64,000 nt of DNA from Progne subis subis (GCA_022316685.1 JAKJHU010000995.1:36835-100834), one strand, 5' to 3'. Counted from the first letter of the stretch, positions 34,001 through 45,770 are shown. Made by a program: numbers and translations. The notes: generated by a model not told the origin, from the letters alone.

Positions 34001-34612
34001 GACAGCTCCAGGTGCAATGTCTGCAGAGAGACCCTGGGTACAAAGCTGGGAAAACTCCCAAAAACCAGCAGGAACTCCCAAAGATCCCTCAGGAAACCCC
34101 AAAACCCCACAGAAAATGGCAAGAACCCTTGGGGGTTGGACAGGAGATTTGGAGTTTATGGGGGGTTGATTTGGGATTTATTTGGGATTTATTTTGAGTT
34201 TATTTGGAGTTTTTTGGGGGGTTATTTGAAGGGGGTTTTAGGATTTATTTTGGATTTTTTGGGGGTTTATTTGGGGTTGATTTTGGATTTATTTGGGTTT
34301 TATTTTGGGTTTATTTTGGCTTGATTTTGGTTGATTTGAGGCTTGTTTGGGATTTATTTGGGGTTGATTTGGATTTATTTGGGATTTAATTCGGATTTAT
34401 TTGGGGTTTATTTGGGGATGATTTTGGGTTTATTTGGGGTTTATTTGAGATTTATTTTGGGGTTGATTTGGGTTATATTTGGATTTATCTGGGGTTCATT
34501 TGGATTTATTTCGTATTTATTTTGGGTTGATTTGGGATTTATTTGGGACAGCTCCAGGTGCAATGGCTGCAGAGAGACCCTGGGTACAAAGCTGGGAAAA
34601 ACCCAAAACTGT
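34001..34612. repeat. TTTATTTGGGG satellite bracketed by a 60-bp direct repeat
   Basis: About 60 bp starting ACAGCTCCAGGTGCAATG occurs at 34001-34065 and again at 34547-34612. Between them are TTTATTTGGG/GATTTTGGG units of about 10-12 bases. Confidence 0.85.
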
Positions 34613-34765
34613 CAGGAAACCTCAAAAATCCCCTCTCCTCTTTTTTTTACACTTTAACCCCATTTTTTTCAATTCTGTCACCATTTTTTTCCCTTTTGAC
34701 CCAATTTTTTACATTTCAGGTTGGGGGTTTTTCCATTTTGACTCCATTTCTTTGGATTTCATCTC

Positions 34766-35130
34766 TGTCCTAGGGTGACTTTATGATGCTTGTATCTCCA
34801 GTTGTCTGTTCTGTTTGTGCTCTATATTGAGTCCTGTGCCTTTCAGACTGGTTCTAAGAGCAAGGAGAAGCGCAGTTTGTTTTGAGAAAACTGCCTGAGT
34901 CCTCCACATTCTTCTCCGGGCGGCGTGTTCGGCGGAGGCTTGGAGACACTGCAGGACAGAGATTTTTTTTGCTTTTAGTTAGTTTCAGCTAGCTAGGGCA
35001 CAGAAGTTCCCTGGACTGGTTTTTCCCCATTTTTCTCGAAACTGTTCAAACCTGCTCTGGACTGAAAACCCATGGGAGCACTGGGGGCTGCCCCTGCGGC
35101 AGGACTCTGGCTGCGGGCTCAGCACGGCCA
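34766..35130 (+). mobile_element. ERVL-like LTR upstream of the PIM kinase gene
   Basis: Starts TGTCCTAGGGTGAC and shares its order of features with the LTR at 48875 (AGCGCAGTTTGTTT, an ACACTGCAGGACA-like stretch, TTAGTTAGTTT, a T-rich run, GAAACTGTTC). The right end is not clear and merges into the GC-rich PIM 5' region. Confidence 0.55.
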
Positions 35131-35418
35131 AGTTCCCGTGTTCGGACAGACTCAGGGGCTGCCCCCGGGGAGCGCGGGGCTCGAGCGTGGAACGGACACG
35201 CGGACAAACGGCCCCGGGGCTTCAGCTGCAGCGGCGGCAGCGGCGGCGGCGAGTCTACGACCCTGCCCGTCTCTCTGCTGTTCCTGCCCTCCCTCTGCCG
35301 CATTCCCGCACTCCGTCTCGGTGTCCCGCAGCCTGTCCCGGTGTCCCTTTCCCGGTCTCCCCAGCCCCTGTCGGTGTCCCCGTCCCGAACTCTCGCTCTC
35401 CCCCCGCAGGGCCGGGCC

Positions 35419-38400
35419 ATGCCCCCGGCCCGTCCCCGGCCCCGGGCGGCGCTGCCCCGTCCCCGGCCCCGGGCGTCCCGCCGCGGCCTCGCCTCCGCCC
35501 GGCTCTGGCCGTACTGGCGGTGGCGCTGCCTGGCCGGGCATCAGCGCCTGGGGCCGGGGCGGCATCGCCGCCCTTTGGCCGCGCCTGTGCCGAGCCCGGC
35601 CCCGGCCCCGAGCCCGGCCCGAATCGCGACCCCGGCGCCTCCCGGGCCCCGCGGAGGACACACGCGGCGCGGCCGCTCCCGCCGCCTCCGCTGCGGCTTC
35701 CCCGGGCCGAGCTCCGCCGCTCGGCAGCGCGGCCGCCGGCCCCGAGCCGCCGGGGCCCGGGGCGCTCGGGGGGCGCTCGGGGGCCGTGTCTGGCCCCGGG
35801 CCGAGCGCTGACGGCCGCGTGTCGCCCGCAGGGAAGGCGCAGGAGGCCCTGCAGGAGCGCTACCGGCCGGGTTCGCTGCTGGGGCGCGGAGGCTTCGGCA
35901 GCGTCTGCTCGGGGACGCGGCTCTCGGACGGCGCCCCGGTGAGCGGCGGGGCCGGCGGCGGGCGGAGGAGGAGGAGGAGGAGGAGGAGGAGGAGGAGGAG
36001 GAATAGGAGAAGACCGGGGCGCGGCGGGGCGGGCGGCGAGCTCAGCCCGCTGCTGCCCTTTGCTCGCAGGTGGCCATCAAATGCGTGCCGCGGGATCGCA
36101 TCCAGCACTGGGGCGAGCTGGTGAGCGAGCGGGGCCAGCGGCAGAAGCCGGGCCGGGCCGGGCCGGGATGAGCCGGGGCCAGGCAGGGTGGGAGCCGCCG
36201 GGAGCCGGGCAGGGAGAGCGGGCGTGGGGTGAGCGGGGGGCCCAGAGCATCCGGGGCTGGGTGAGGGGTCCCGGAGCCCTGGCACGGCCTCAGCCCCAGC
36301 GACGGCATCGTGGTCCTCCCGCAGCCCGACGGCGCCCGTGCGCCCCTGGAAGTCGTGCTGCTTCACAAGGTGTCCTCTGGATGCGCTGGTGTCATTCAGC
36401 TCCTGGAGTGGGTTGAGCTCCCCTACAGCTTCTTGTTGGTGCTGGAGCGTCCAGAGCGGAGCCAGGACCTCTCGGGTTTCCTGGCGGAGCGGAGGTTCCT
36501 GCCGGAGGAGGAGGCGCGGGGGCTGTTCCGCCAGGTGCTGGAGGCCGTGCGGCACTGCACCAGCTGCGGGGTCCTGCACCGCGACATCAAGCCCGAGAAC
36601 ATCCTGCTCGACCTGGCCACCGGGCAGCTCAAACTCATCGACTTTGGCTGTGGCGCCTTCCTCCAAGACACAGCCTACACCCAGTTTGCAGGTGAGCCCT
36701 CGCAGGGGATGTTCCTGGGCATCTGTAAGAGTCTGTCTGAAGTTTCCCTCATTTGCCTCACGATCGTCATAAGGACCCCAAGGACCCCACTGCAGTTCTG
36801 GCCTGCTCGAGGTGGATGCTTGCCAATCGTCTGCAGGTGCATTTTCCTGTGTCACCACGCCACGGTGCACTGGCTTTGAGCAGTGTAATGGCAGTTTCTG
36901 TACCCGAAGATTACACCTGCTTCACGGTCCCTGCTTCATGATAATAGCCTAGGAATTTCCCCACCTCTTGGCCAAAGGGAACTTTCTGGGGTAACTTTGG
37001 TGGTCCCCCACAGAAAATCCTTCATCTGCTTCGCAATCACCGTGACAGACAGAGATCAAAACCCTCTTGCAAGGACTGAGATTGAGACCCCTATATGAAG
37101 CCCCTCTCAAGGACTGAGACATCAGACCCCGACAACCCCAATATAGGGGGTGGGGGCTGACTCAACCAAAGCGAGATGTTTGCCTGGAGGCATGATCGTT
37201 GGACCAAGAAGACAATGGCTCTCGCTTACTGCTAAGAACATGAACTACCTGTTCCCCCTCCGGAGCTTCAACACTTTTACCTGTTCCCCCCCGTGACTGA
37301 GGACTATAATAAAAACCCCTGAGTTAACCAGAGATTTGGAGAGAGCCTCTCCCCGACGTGACAGGCAGGACCCATCGACCGGACCACGAGGACTCCGTCT
37401 CCACGTTTGGTAGCTATATCCCCCCTTTCCCCGATCTCTCTCTCTCTCTCTCTCTCTTACTCTTAATCCCTCTATCACATTTGCTGGGGTCAATCAATAA
37501 AAGGTGCATTTGTTTTAATGCTGAAATCCCCTCTGTGTTGTGTTTTGCACTCTGAGATCAGAAAACGAACCATCACGACCCCCACTTGTACGAGCGGATC
37601 GTGACATTAAATTGGCGTCACGGACAGGATTCTGATAGACGGAGGGGTTTGCAGGGTTGTGTGTAGTCTGTAATAGGGGAAGGACGTTTCGCTCCAGCCG
37701 CACCTAGCCTGTCATTCCCGAAAGGGTTGAACAGAGCTAGAAAGCAAGGGGGGCGACTCGAATTTCCCGCAAACTGCACACGCCTAAGTGATAAGCACCC
37801 CATACTCAATTGAGGGTTCTGTCTTCAGAATTTCACAAAAGATCTCTTAGTGCAAAAAGGGGAAACTGTTTTTGTGTTTGTGTGTCTCTGGACTGTCTGG
37901 GAAGGAAGGGACAACCTGAAGAAACTAAGCAGGGCCTCCCAGACTGATTTTTTCTCTTCACCCACTCAGGGAAGCGAAGGGAGACACAGCCGAGCTGTGT
38001 ATGTGTGTAACTAAGTATTTCCTCCCTGTTGTGGTTTTGATCCCTTCTCAAAATGACTGAAAATCTTAGTACAAAATACAAAGCTGCATTTTATGCATTA
38101 CTTGCTAAACACAATGCCAAGCCTTCTCCAGGAGGAGAAGAATGGGCACAAAGTAATTGGTTTAATTTGGAAAATATTGTTGATAGAGTATGCTCTTTAC
38201 AACATGAAACAAGATTTAAACTGGGCAAAAACAAAAGTATCCTCTGCTCAGTTTTGGGAGCCTGTCTTTCAGCAGCTGTAGAAAGTCGCTTTAAGCGAAG
38301 AAGTGAGGAAAAAGCTATAATAGACTCCCTTCAAAACCTAGTTGAAATTTTGCAAAAACAATTAAATGAAGAAAGGAATGAGATCTGTGCACTGAGAGCT

Positions 38401-41400
38401 GCCCTTAGGGAGGAACGTGTTAAAAACTCCTATAATGTTGATTCCTCTATGGAAACAGAGGAGAAGGAAACTCCTCACATTAAACAAATTTATCCCCATA
38501 AGGAACTTGAAGCAGTCAAAAACTGCGGGGAAATCTGCTGTCCTCACTTGAGACCCTTGATTAAAATAGAATACAATTACATGAATGATGAAGATTTTGA
38601 ACCACAAACAGTAGAAGTAGTTTGTCTCTGGGCCAAAAATACTGAAGGGCTTTCTTTCAAGTTTAAAATAAATATCACAGCCCAATCTGCTACAGCTCGT
38701 ACCACCACCACTCCAACCCAACCACCGGTTATGCTTGGCCCTGGACATTAAGAGAAATAACCAATGTTATTGGAACAGGATTGGGAATTCTAAATAGTAT
38801 TGATTCAGAAGTATTAATGAATAAATTGGCTACCACAACTAGAGATTTGACAAAATTACAACAACCACTACAGTCGTCCTTAATGGCTTTGGGAACACAT
38901 CAGTGGTTGTTATCAAACATATTACCAAATTGGGAAAAAGTAAATGTAAAAGATCATAAAATTGATAATTGATGCACTGAATGCTACACAAAACAATGTT
39001 TCTTTGGCCCTCAGGTGTATCCAAGCTCAATTGTGGATGCAGTCAGTTGTTGCCTCTATTATAAGAGAAGGTGAAGAAGGCACTTTCCCTACTGAAATTC
39101 GGAAAATAATTTGTGACAATGCCACTGACTTTGAAAGAGAATTCCAATCCTGGTGGAACTTAGTAAATTTTACTTACAACCCCATTACAAACACAGCTAC
39201 AGCTTTTGTGTTAACCATACGAAATGCTTCAGTACATTCGATATTCCCTATCATTGCATTAGGATTGAATTATGATGGAGCTATTCTCTATCCTTCCGAG
39301 CATAGGGAATGGGCCCGTCAAATTGGTGAGAAATGGCAAACTGTTAACTTAGAATCCTGTATTGTCTGAGAACAACAAGGGTTTATCTGTGAAAGTAATG
39401 CAATTATAGCCCAAGATATCTGTCTGGATACAGAGCAAAATATCTGTCATTTTGAAATTCATCCCAACGAGGCCCCTGGAACAGTCCTTATATATATAGG
39501 CAATGGCTGTGCATGCTTTAGAACTATTTGTGATATGGTATTTGTAGAAAACATGGTACTGGACACTAAAAATCATTCAAACTTCTGTGCTTGTAATTTT
39601 ACTAAAATTACAGGATGTGATTTTTCATATAAAGCTCCAGTTACTACTCATTACCTTTTGCAATCGAATTACACATTAATTCACAAACTATCACCTACTC
39701 CCATTGGAATGAACTTAACTTTGGTGAAGCAATTGTTGCTTCACCAGGACTTAATAGAAATCTTGGAAAAAATCAAGAAAGATGGACAGAAAACCCTGAT
39801 AACTGTTCATCATAATGTGAAAGAAATACATCGTGTTATAGAAAGGGTAAGAAAAGATGTCGAGCACAAATGGTGGGATACTCTTTTTGGTTGGTCACCT
39901 ACTGCCACAAGTGCCTTGAACAAATTGTGTCATCCTATAATTGTCCTCTTGATTTTAGTTTTAATTGGTTTTCTTTTTTCAGCAATCTTATTCATTATGA
40001 ATTGGAGAATGATGAAACGGTTAACACGGTTGACGTCCATAATTAATGCTCATAACCTGGCAGATATCCTCTCCCCCATGGACATTCCCAAGACTATTGA
40101 CACAAGACGATTATAAAATTTGAATGTATATTTTGAAAGTATTTCCTTTTGTAATTTTTTGAAAATTACTTTTGATTTTTTGTGATTTGTTATAAAAGAA
40201 TTATTCTAATTAATACTGATTGTTTTTATTGTTTTGATTAATTGTGATTTGTTTTATAACCTGAATTAATTACTCTTACTTTTCCCTTTTCTACTTTTCC
40301 TTTTCCTTCTTTTCCTCCCTCTCTACATGCTACCTCTGTTTCTCGGGATATACTACCAACGTTGAGGAGTCCTGAAGACTTCACAACGCCACTACGGAAC
40401 CCTGCTAAAGAAGATCTCTTGAAGACAATCGTGAGTCACGGGGTGATGTAAGAGTCTGTCTGAAGTTTCCCTCATTTGCCTCACGATCGTCATAAGGACC
40501 CCGAGGACCCCACTGCAGTTCTGGCCTGCTCGAGGTGGATGCTTGCCAATCGTCTGCAGGTGCATTTTCCTGTGTCACCACGCCACGGTGCACTGGCTTT
40601 GAGCAGTGTAATGGTAGTTCTGTACCCGAAGATTACACCTGCTTCACGGTCCCTGCTTCATGACAATAGCCTAGGAATTTCCCCACCTCTTGGCCAAAGG
40701 GAACTTTCTGGGGTAACTTTGGTGGTCCCCCACAGAAAATCCTTCATCTGCTTCGCAATCACCGTGACAGACAGAGATCAAAACCCCCTTGCAAGGACTG
40801 AGATTGAGACCCCTATATGAAGCCCCTCTCAAGGACTGAGACATCAGACCCCGACAACCCCAATATAGGGGGTGGGGGCTGACTTAACCAAAGCGAGATG
40901 TTTGCCTGGAGGCGTGATCGTTGGACCAAGAAGACAATGGCTCTCGCTTACTGCTAAGAACATGGACTACCTGTTCCCCCTCCGGAGCTTCAACACTTTT
41001 ACCTGTTCCCCCCCGTGACTGAGGACTATAATAAAAACCCCTGAGTTAACCAGAGATTTGGAGAGAGCCTCTCCCCGACGTGACAGGCGGACCCATCGAC
41101 CGGACCACGAGGACTCCGTCTCCACGTTTGGTAGCTATATCCCCCCTTTCCCCGATCTCTCTCTCTCTCTCTCTCTCTCTCTTACTCTTAATCCCTCTAT
41201 CACATTTGCTGGGGTCAATCAATAAAAGGTGCATTTGTTTTAATGCTGAAATCCCCTCTGTGTTGTGTTTTGCACTCTGAGATCAGAAAACGAACCATCA
41301 CGACCCCCGCTTGTACGAGCGGATCGTGACAGCATCTCATGGCCCAGCCTGGCTGGAGCACCGGGGCTTCCCCCTCTCGCTGCTAGGAACAGGATTATTT

Positions 41401-42048
41401 CTTGAGCCAAGTTGCTTCTGGGTGGGGCTGGGAGGGGGCCAGCCCCCACATGCCCAGGGATGCTGGGGCGAGGCTCTAGGAGCAGCAGCATCCCTTGATG
41501 AACTCCGTCTGTGTTCCATAGGAACCCTGGCCTACAGCCCACCAGAGTGGATCCACCACCAACGCTACCACGGCGAGGCAGCCACGATCTGGTCCCTGGG
41601 CCTCCTGCTGTACCACCTGGTGATGGGGAAGCACCCGTTCAGGAGGGGCCAGCAGATCATCTGGGGGCGGATCTTGTTCCCACGATGGCTCTCTCAAGGT
41701 GGGTCCTCATCTCTGGGCACAGGGGAATAGCTGTGTTGGGAGACAGCAGCAGGCTCATGAGCACCCTGCCCAGCAGCTGCTGAGGAGGTGGCACGTCCTG
41801 CTCTCCTCCAAACACAGAATCCATCGGGAAGTTTAGGCACAGCTCTGGGCACACCCAGCATGGCCTGGGCACGGCAATGGGGGGGCAAAGCAGACGGGAT
41901 CCTTCTGCAGCTGACTGGTGGGTTCTGGTTTCTCTCTTCAGAGTGCCAAGATGTAATTAAGAGGTGCTTGTCCATGCAACCCTTGGACAGGCCGTCCTTG
42001 GAAGACCTCTTCCATGATCCTTGGCTGCAGAGTGTTCATCTGCCCTAG
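35419..42048 (+). CDS. PIM1-like: PIM-type serine/threonine kinase, intact kinase domain
   Basis: Cytoplasmic/nuclear Ser/Thr kinase of the PIM family, expanded in passerines. Exons with GT-AG sites and matching phases: 35832-35938 (P-loop GRGGFGS), 36070-36120 (VAIK lysine), 36325-36691 (hinge ERPE, catalytic [11 protein letters not shown]), 41522-41698 (SPPEW, substrate lobe) and 41942-42048 (ending [10 protein letters not shown], stop 42046-42048). They give about 270 residues, close to the family's kinase core. The first exon is uncertain: an ATG at 35419 opens a GC-rich arginine/proline frame, but its donor was not found. An ERV of 4.6 kb in sense orientation occupies the fourth intron. 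Every catalytic motif is intact, so the gene could be active if the ERV is spliced out. An ERVL-like LTR lies just upstream and may contribute to the promoter. Confidence 0.85.
35960..36002. repeat. (GGA)n tract in a PIM intron
   Basis: About 13 GGA/GAG triplets just after the donor of the P-loop exon. Confidence 0.9.
36724..37606 (+). repeat. 5' LTR of the PIM-intron ERV
   Basis: 883 bp, beginning TGTAAGAGTC and ending GATCGTGACA. It contains CTATAATAAAAA near 37305, a CT run at 37437-37460 and CAATAAAAGG near 37496 as the poly(A) signal. Confidence 0.95.
37613..37630 (+). other. Putative primer-binding site
   Basis: TGGCGTCACGGACAGGAT begins 6 bases after the 5' LTR. The complementary tRNA 3' end would be ...GTCCGTGACG-CCA, consistent with a serine tRNA (discriminator G). 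The tRNA match is from memory and unverified. Confidence 0.5.
38053..38751 (+). pseudogene. gag: ERV gag fragment (N-terminal part)
   Basis: Open frame of 232 codons. The start resembles the matrix region of passerine class II ERV Gag proteins, followed by a charged heptad-rich stretch (about residues 80-125) likely to form a coiled coil, and a segment with [10 protein letters not shown]. Capsid major-homology and nucleocapsid zinc-knuckle motifs are absent. The frame runs straight into env-like sequence, so most of gag and all of pol are deleted. It is probably non-functional as a Gag protein, though still translatable. Confidence 0.65.
38760..40116 (+). pseudogene. env: ERV env-like remnant, interrupted
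   Basis: Env-like sequence in pieces: a segment in one frame to a stop near 38970, then another frame from about 38962 with a stop at 39367-39369, and an open stretch from 39535 to 40116. Several N-glycosylation sequons and cysteines occur, with a hydrophobic span of about 25 residues near residues 142-168 of the last piece followed by a basic tail, as expected for a membrane anchor. A frameshift and stops break it. Class assignment of this env is uncertain. Confidence 0.6.
40447..41331 (+). repeat. 3' LTR of the PIM-intron ERV
   Basis: 885 bp, near-identical to the 5' LTR; the CT run is slightly longer here (about 41156-41182). No strong polypurine tract precedes it. Confidence 0.95.
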
Positions 42049-42289
42049 AAGATGGGAGAGGTCCATGTGCACAACTGGATCCAAAAACCTGGCAGGTAAC
42101 AGCTCCACACATCTCATGGCAACCAGTGGCAAAGAAAACCAGCCTGGTTTTGTCCTGCCTGGAGCTCTGAGCAGGGATCATCATCAGGGATCATCTGTGC
42201 TGGAGCTTAGCTGCTGGAGACCTGGTCTAGCCAGCACTGGTGGCCACCATCCAGCCTGGGTTTGCTTGTCCTGGTTCATGGATGGCTGG

Positions 42290-42498
42290 GGCCCTGGGCA
42301 GAACACGGACAGCCTGGTGTGGCCCCCAGGGAAGGAGGAGCCCCTGGAGAAGCTCTCTCACGTGGGGCTGCTGCTGGAGACACCGAGGACGACCTCAAGG
42401 ATGACAATCTCTTCCTCGACCTGGCCACCGGCAGCTGAAGATGATCGACTTGGATTCTGGCACCTTCTTCAAAGACACGCTCCGTGCCCAATTTGCAG
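42290..42498 (+). pseudogene. Degenerate second PIM-type kinase exon
   Basis: Downstream of the intact gene, one frame reads DLKDDNLFLDLATG and, after a one-base shift, LKMIDLDSGTFFKDTL, ending QFAG at 42498 before a GTGAGT donor. This is the homologue of the intact gene's catalytic exon, but HRD and DFG are corrupted and the frame is broken. No later exons are recognised. It shows tandem duplication within the PIM locus. Confidence 0.7.
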
Positions 42499-42499
42499 G

Positions 42500-44925
42500 T
42501 GAGTCCAGAGCCAGGGGGATGCTCCCAGATGTGGGCTTGGCACGGCCTGGGCGGGCACCAAAGGTTCCCCCCTTTGCTGGGGCAGATGTAACAAATTCTT
42601 CACTCAGTGTCCAGCCGCTTTTTGGCTCTGGGCAGCTGCTGAGGGGCTGGATGTGCCATGGCTGGCTGCAGGCTGGGCACATGTCCTGCCCTCCTGCTCT
42701 GCCCCCAAAGGCAGCAGGGATGGGCAGGTTTGGGCCCAGCTCTGAGCACGGCCAGCATGGCCTGGGCACTGCGGGTGGCTGGGACCAGGGCACAGAGCCT
42801 TCAGCTGACGGGCAGTTTCTGGTTTCTCTCCTTGCAGCCGGGCTCTGCAGATGCTGAGGCTGCTCTGGGCTCTGCCAGGGCTCTGCTGGGCTCAGCCCCG
42901 GGCACGGCTGGGCTCGCTCTGCCCTCACACTGCTCTGACAGCTTTGCACCAGACGAGCCCGTTCCGAGCACAGCGATTGAGCTTTCTGCTTTTGCAGGTG
43001 AGTGAGACTCTCCTGCTGGCCAAGAGACTGCAGTCAGGGATCCACATCCACTTGGCAGGAACCCAAACACTCCACAGTCCCAGCTGAATGCCTGGATCTC
43101 CACAGGATGTTTCATCTGTCCCACTCTTCATTCCTTTTTGGCTGGAATTGTGCAATTGCCCTTTCTTCCTCCTGCAGAAGCGAGGAAAAAAAGTGAGCCA
43201 CAAGTGAGCAAAACCTGGAGAGTGGGCGGTGTTCCTAGGGCAGTGCAGTCTGGAGCTGATGGATGAGGAATCGCCCTTCTGCACCTCCAGATCAGAGCAA
43301 AAAGCTGTAAGTGGGACTTTGTGTCTTTAGGAAACCCCTGACAATTTCAAAGGGAATGTGCAGCTCATTCACAGGCTGAGAAGGAAGGTCATCTTCTAAA
43401 GGATTTGGCATTTGGCAGAGTTTAGATTCCCAGTCCTGCTTGGAGCTGGCAGGGCAAAAAGCAATTTCCTATTGCTTTAACCACAATTTAAAATAATATT
43501 AGATACAAACTGCGAAATCTGTTTATAAAAGCTGCTGAGGTGAGTTTGATGGACCCATGCCATCAGCACATTTACAAAGTAACTGAGATCTCATTTTAAA
43601 CAGATCAGTTATCTCTTTATCCAATGTTATGAAGTATTTTTCATTACACATTTGGGTGTTGCTTTTATCTTTCTCATTATTTTTCTGTGGATTTTTTCTT
43701 ATTCTTCTTTATTTTTTTTTTTTTTTTTTAATAGAAAACATGTCCTAAGGAAGGAATGTCCTTTGCTGCTGGTTCCCGTGTGGAGCAGCTCCCTTCCCGC
43801 TGGCTGAGCTGCTCAGGCAGAGCCCGGCAGCTCCTGGCCCTGCAGGGCTGAGGCTTTTCCCCATTGCTGTGCACAGACTGATGGAGCAGCACTGCTGGAC
43901 ACGGGGACACACAGAGGGAGCAGAAGCAGCTGCCTTTGTCCACCTGGAGCTCCAAGGTGCAGACTCTGAGCACACAGGGCTGGAAGAGACTGGCAGGCTC
44001 CCTGTTTGCTGTGCTGCCCCACTTGTGCCCGGCCCAGCTCTGTGTGAGGCAGAGGGAGAACAAGGGGCAGCTCCCTGCCAGCCCCAGCCCAGGGACCCCT
44101 CCGGCCCCGGGGCTTGGGGCACTGCCAGCACCCGCTGCTCCAGCCACCGCTTCTGCTGGCCCTGACAGCAACAACCAAATGGTGGCTGATCCCGAGGGGC
44201 AGCAGCAGTGCCTGGATCTGATCCCTCACTCTGGGGCAGGGCTGGACAAACGACCCCACAGCAGCAGCAGCACGTGGAGCTGACTTTCAGCACAGCCCCT
44301 GCCACTGTTCCCTCCCGTGTGCACTGGTGTCACAGCAGCCTGAGGCACCTGGGAGCCCTCAGGGCCAGCAGGGACTTGAGATGGCAGCCCTGGGCTCCTG
44401 GGGCTTGTGCAAGGAACACAGCTGAGGACTCCCTCTGCATGTGCAGCTTCCAGATGGAAAAGGCTGCTGTGAGCAGGCAGCTCCAAGGGCAGAGAAAGGA
44501 GGCTCTCGACCCCTGGATCTGTGCCAGTTCCACAGCCCTGGGCAGCAGCCACCGAGCACAGGGGGCACAGAGGGCACAGCAAGAGGGACAAAAGCAGGCA
44601 AGGTCAGAGACTGGCAGGAGGCAGACCTGGGAGCAGGAACAGCTGCTTCACTGCACTCCTGGAGAAAGCTCTTGGCTGTTTCTGAGCGCTGAAAGGCGTG
44701 AAGGGCAGAGAGGAGGCCACACCAAACCATGCTCCTGATTGCACACCCTCCCCTCTCGGTGTCCCAGAAGGAATTGGATGAACTGTATTCTTCTCTCTGA
44801 GTCGTCTCGTTCAGCATGAGCAGCTCAGCACCAGCAGCTGAAGGAGCTGAAGCCTTAGGCCACAAGAGCTGAGCAAGAGGGACCTTTTTGACCAAAGTAA
44901 TGGTGCTAACATGGACCTGACTGAA
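42500..44925. other. Unassigned DNA after the PIM locus
   Basis: Mixed sequence with a poly-T run at about 43712-43731. Open frames of up to about 190 codons at 43745-44740 occur in overlapping frames on both strands without recognisable domains. I see no supported gene. Confidence 0.4.
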
Positions 44926-44929
44926 TCCA

Positions 44930-45005
44930 GCAGATAAAATCATGGAAATATAGAATCCTTTCTGTTGGAAAAGACCTCTGAGCTCATCAAGTCCAAGTGT
45001 TAAGC
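44930..45005 (-). mobile_element. CR1-like LINE 3' end
   Basis: AATCATGGAAATATAGAATC followed by TTGGAAAAGACCTCTGAGCT and CATCAAGTCCAA is the reverse complement of an avian CR1 tail. Confidence 0.75.
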
Positions 45006-45009
45006 CAGC

Positions 45010-45570
45010 AGTGTCAAGCCCACCACTAAACCCTGAAGTGCCAAGGCCTGGACAAGAGGCCTGACTGAGGCCTGAACAACAGGCCCTGAGCCAAAGGTGA
45101 GCTCTGCATGAACCTTTCAACCAAAGGATATCTTTGTATCTGCTCGTTAACAAAATATGCATGGTCATTAGTGTTGTAATAGAAGTATCCACTCCTTGGT
45201 GAAACATGTTCTGAGGTTTCTGTGTTCAGAAGCCAGACAAGGCCATGAAATCTGACATCTGGCCTTGTTTGGGGCTGGATGGTCAAAGTCACCTCCCTTG
45301 GCTCCTCCTTGAGCCCTGGCCAGGCTTTGGGAGGGACCCAAGAGGATGAAACCAGCTGTTCCTGCACTAGAAGTGCTGTCAGTTTGTTTATTCAGCACTA
45401 TCAGAGCTGGGCCCTGTCCCAGCGAGGTTGGAGCCTCACCTGTGGCTGGAGGAATTCCTCACCTGCAGGAATTCCCAGTGTCCGGCAGTGGCTCTCCAGT
45501 CCTTGGCTGGGACAGCTTCCCCCAGCTGATGTGTGCATGTGGGTGATGGGAAAGTCTGAGGGTAACTGGT
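45010..45570. other. Unassigned segment
   Basis: A minus-strand open frame (45026-45367) has no recognisable family. It could be part of an old repeat. Nothing firm is seen. Confidence 0.3.
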
Positions 45571-45574
45571 GATG

Positions 45575-45770
45575 GATCTTTCCTAATCACTGCGGGCAAT
45601 CTTCGGTAGTGATGGTTGGGTGCATTGCTGAGCTGCTCCTTTTGTGCTCCTTTGCTGCTTTGAGCTGCAGTAAATTACACTGATTCCTTCAGTTGGTGTC
45701 AGTGTCTTGGTGCTGACCCTGCCCACTGGTAAACCAAAATTGGCATCGTTTGGCCGGATCACCACTGAAT
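45575..45770 (+). mobile_element. Possible LTR 3' part upstream of a class II pol remnant
   Basis: GCTGCAGTAAATTACACTGA, then TTGGTGTCAGTGTCTTGGTG and AAAATTGGCATCGTTTGGCC, resembles an R-U5 end followed by a primer-binding region. It lies shortly before the RT remnant. Boundaries are not determined. Confidence 0.35.

Larger units (their letters stand above)
36724..41331 (+). mobile_element. Young ERV inserted in the PIM kinase intron
   Basis: A 4608-bp element flanked by the 5-bp direct repeat GCATC (36719-36723 and 41332-41336). It has two near-identical LTRs, a primer-binding-like site just after the 5' LTR, a gag fragment and an env-like region, but no pol. The LTRs differ by about ten substitutions plus small indels by eye, pointing to a recent insertion. 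The class II-like gag and the lack of pol mark it as a deletion derivative that would have needed helper enzymes. Confidence 0.9.

Noticed and set aside
35860..36870. 336-codon minus-strand open frame over the PIM locus
   Set aside because: Antisense shadow of the kinase exons in GC-rich DNA; the plus strand has splice sites and kinase motifs.
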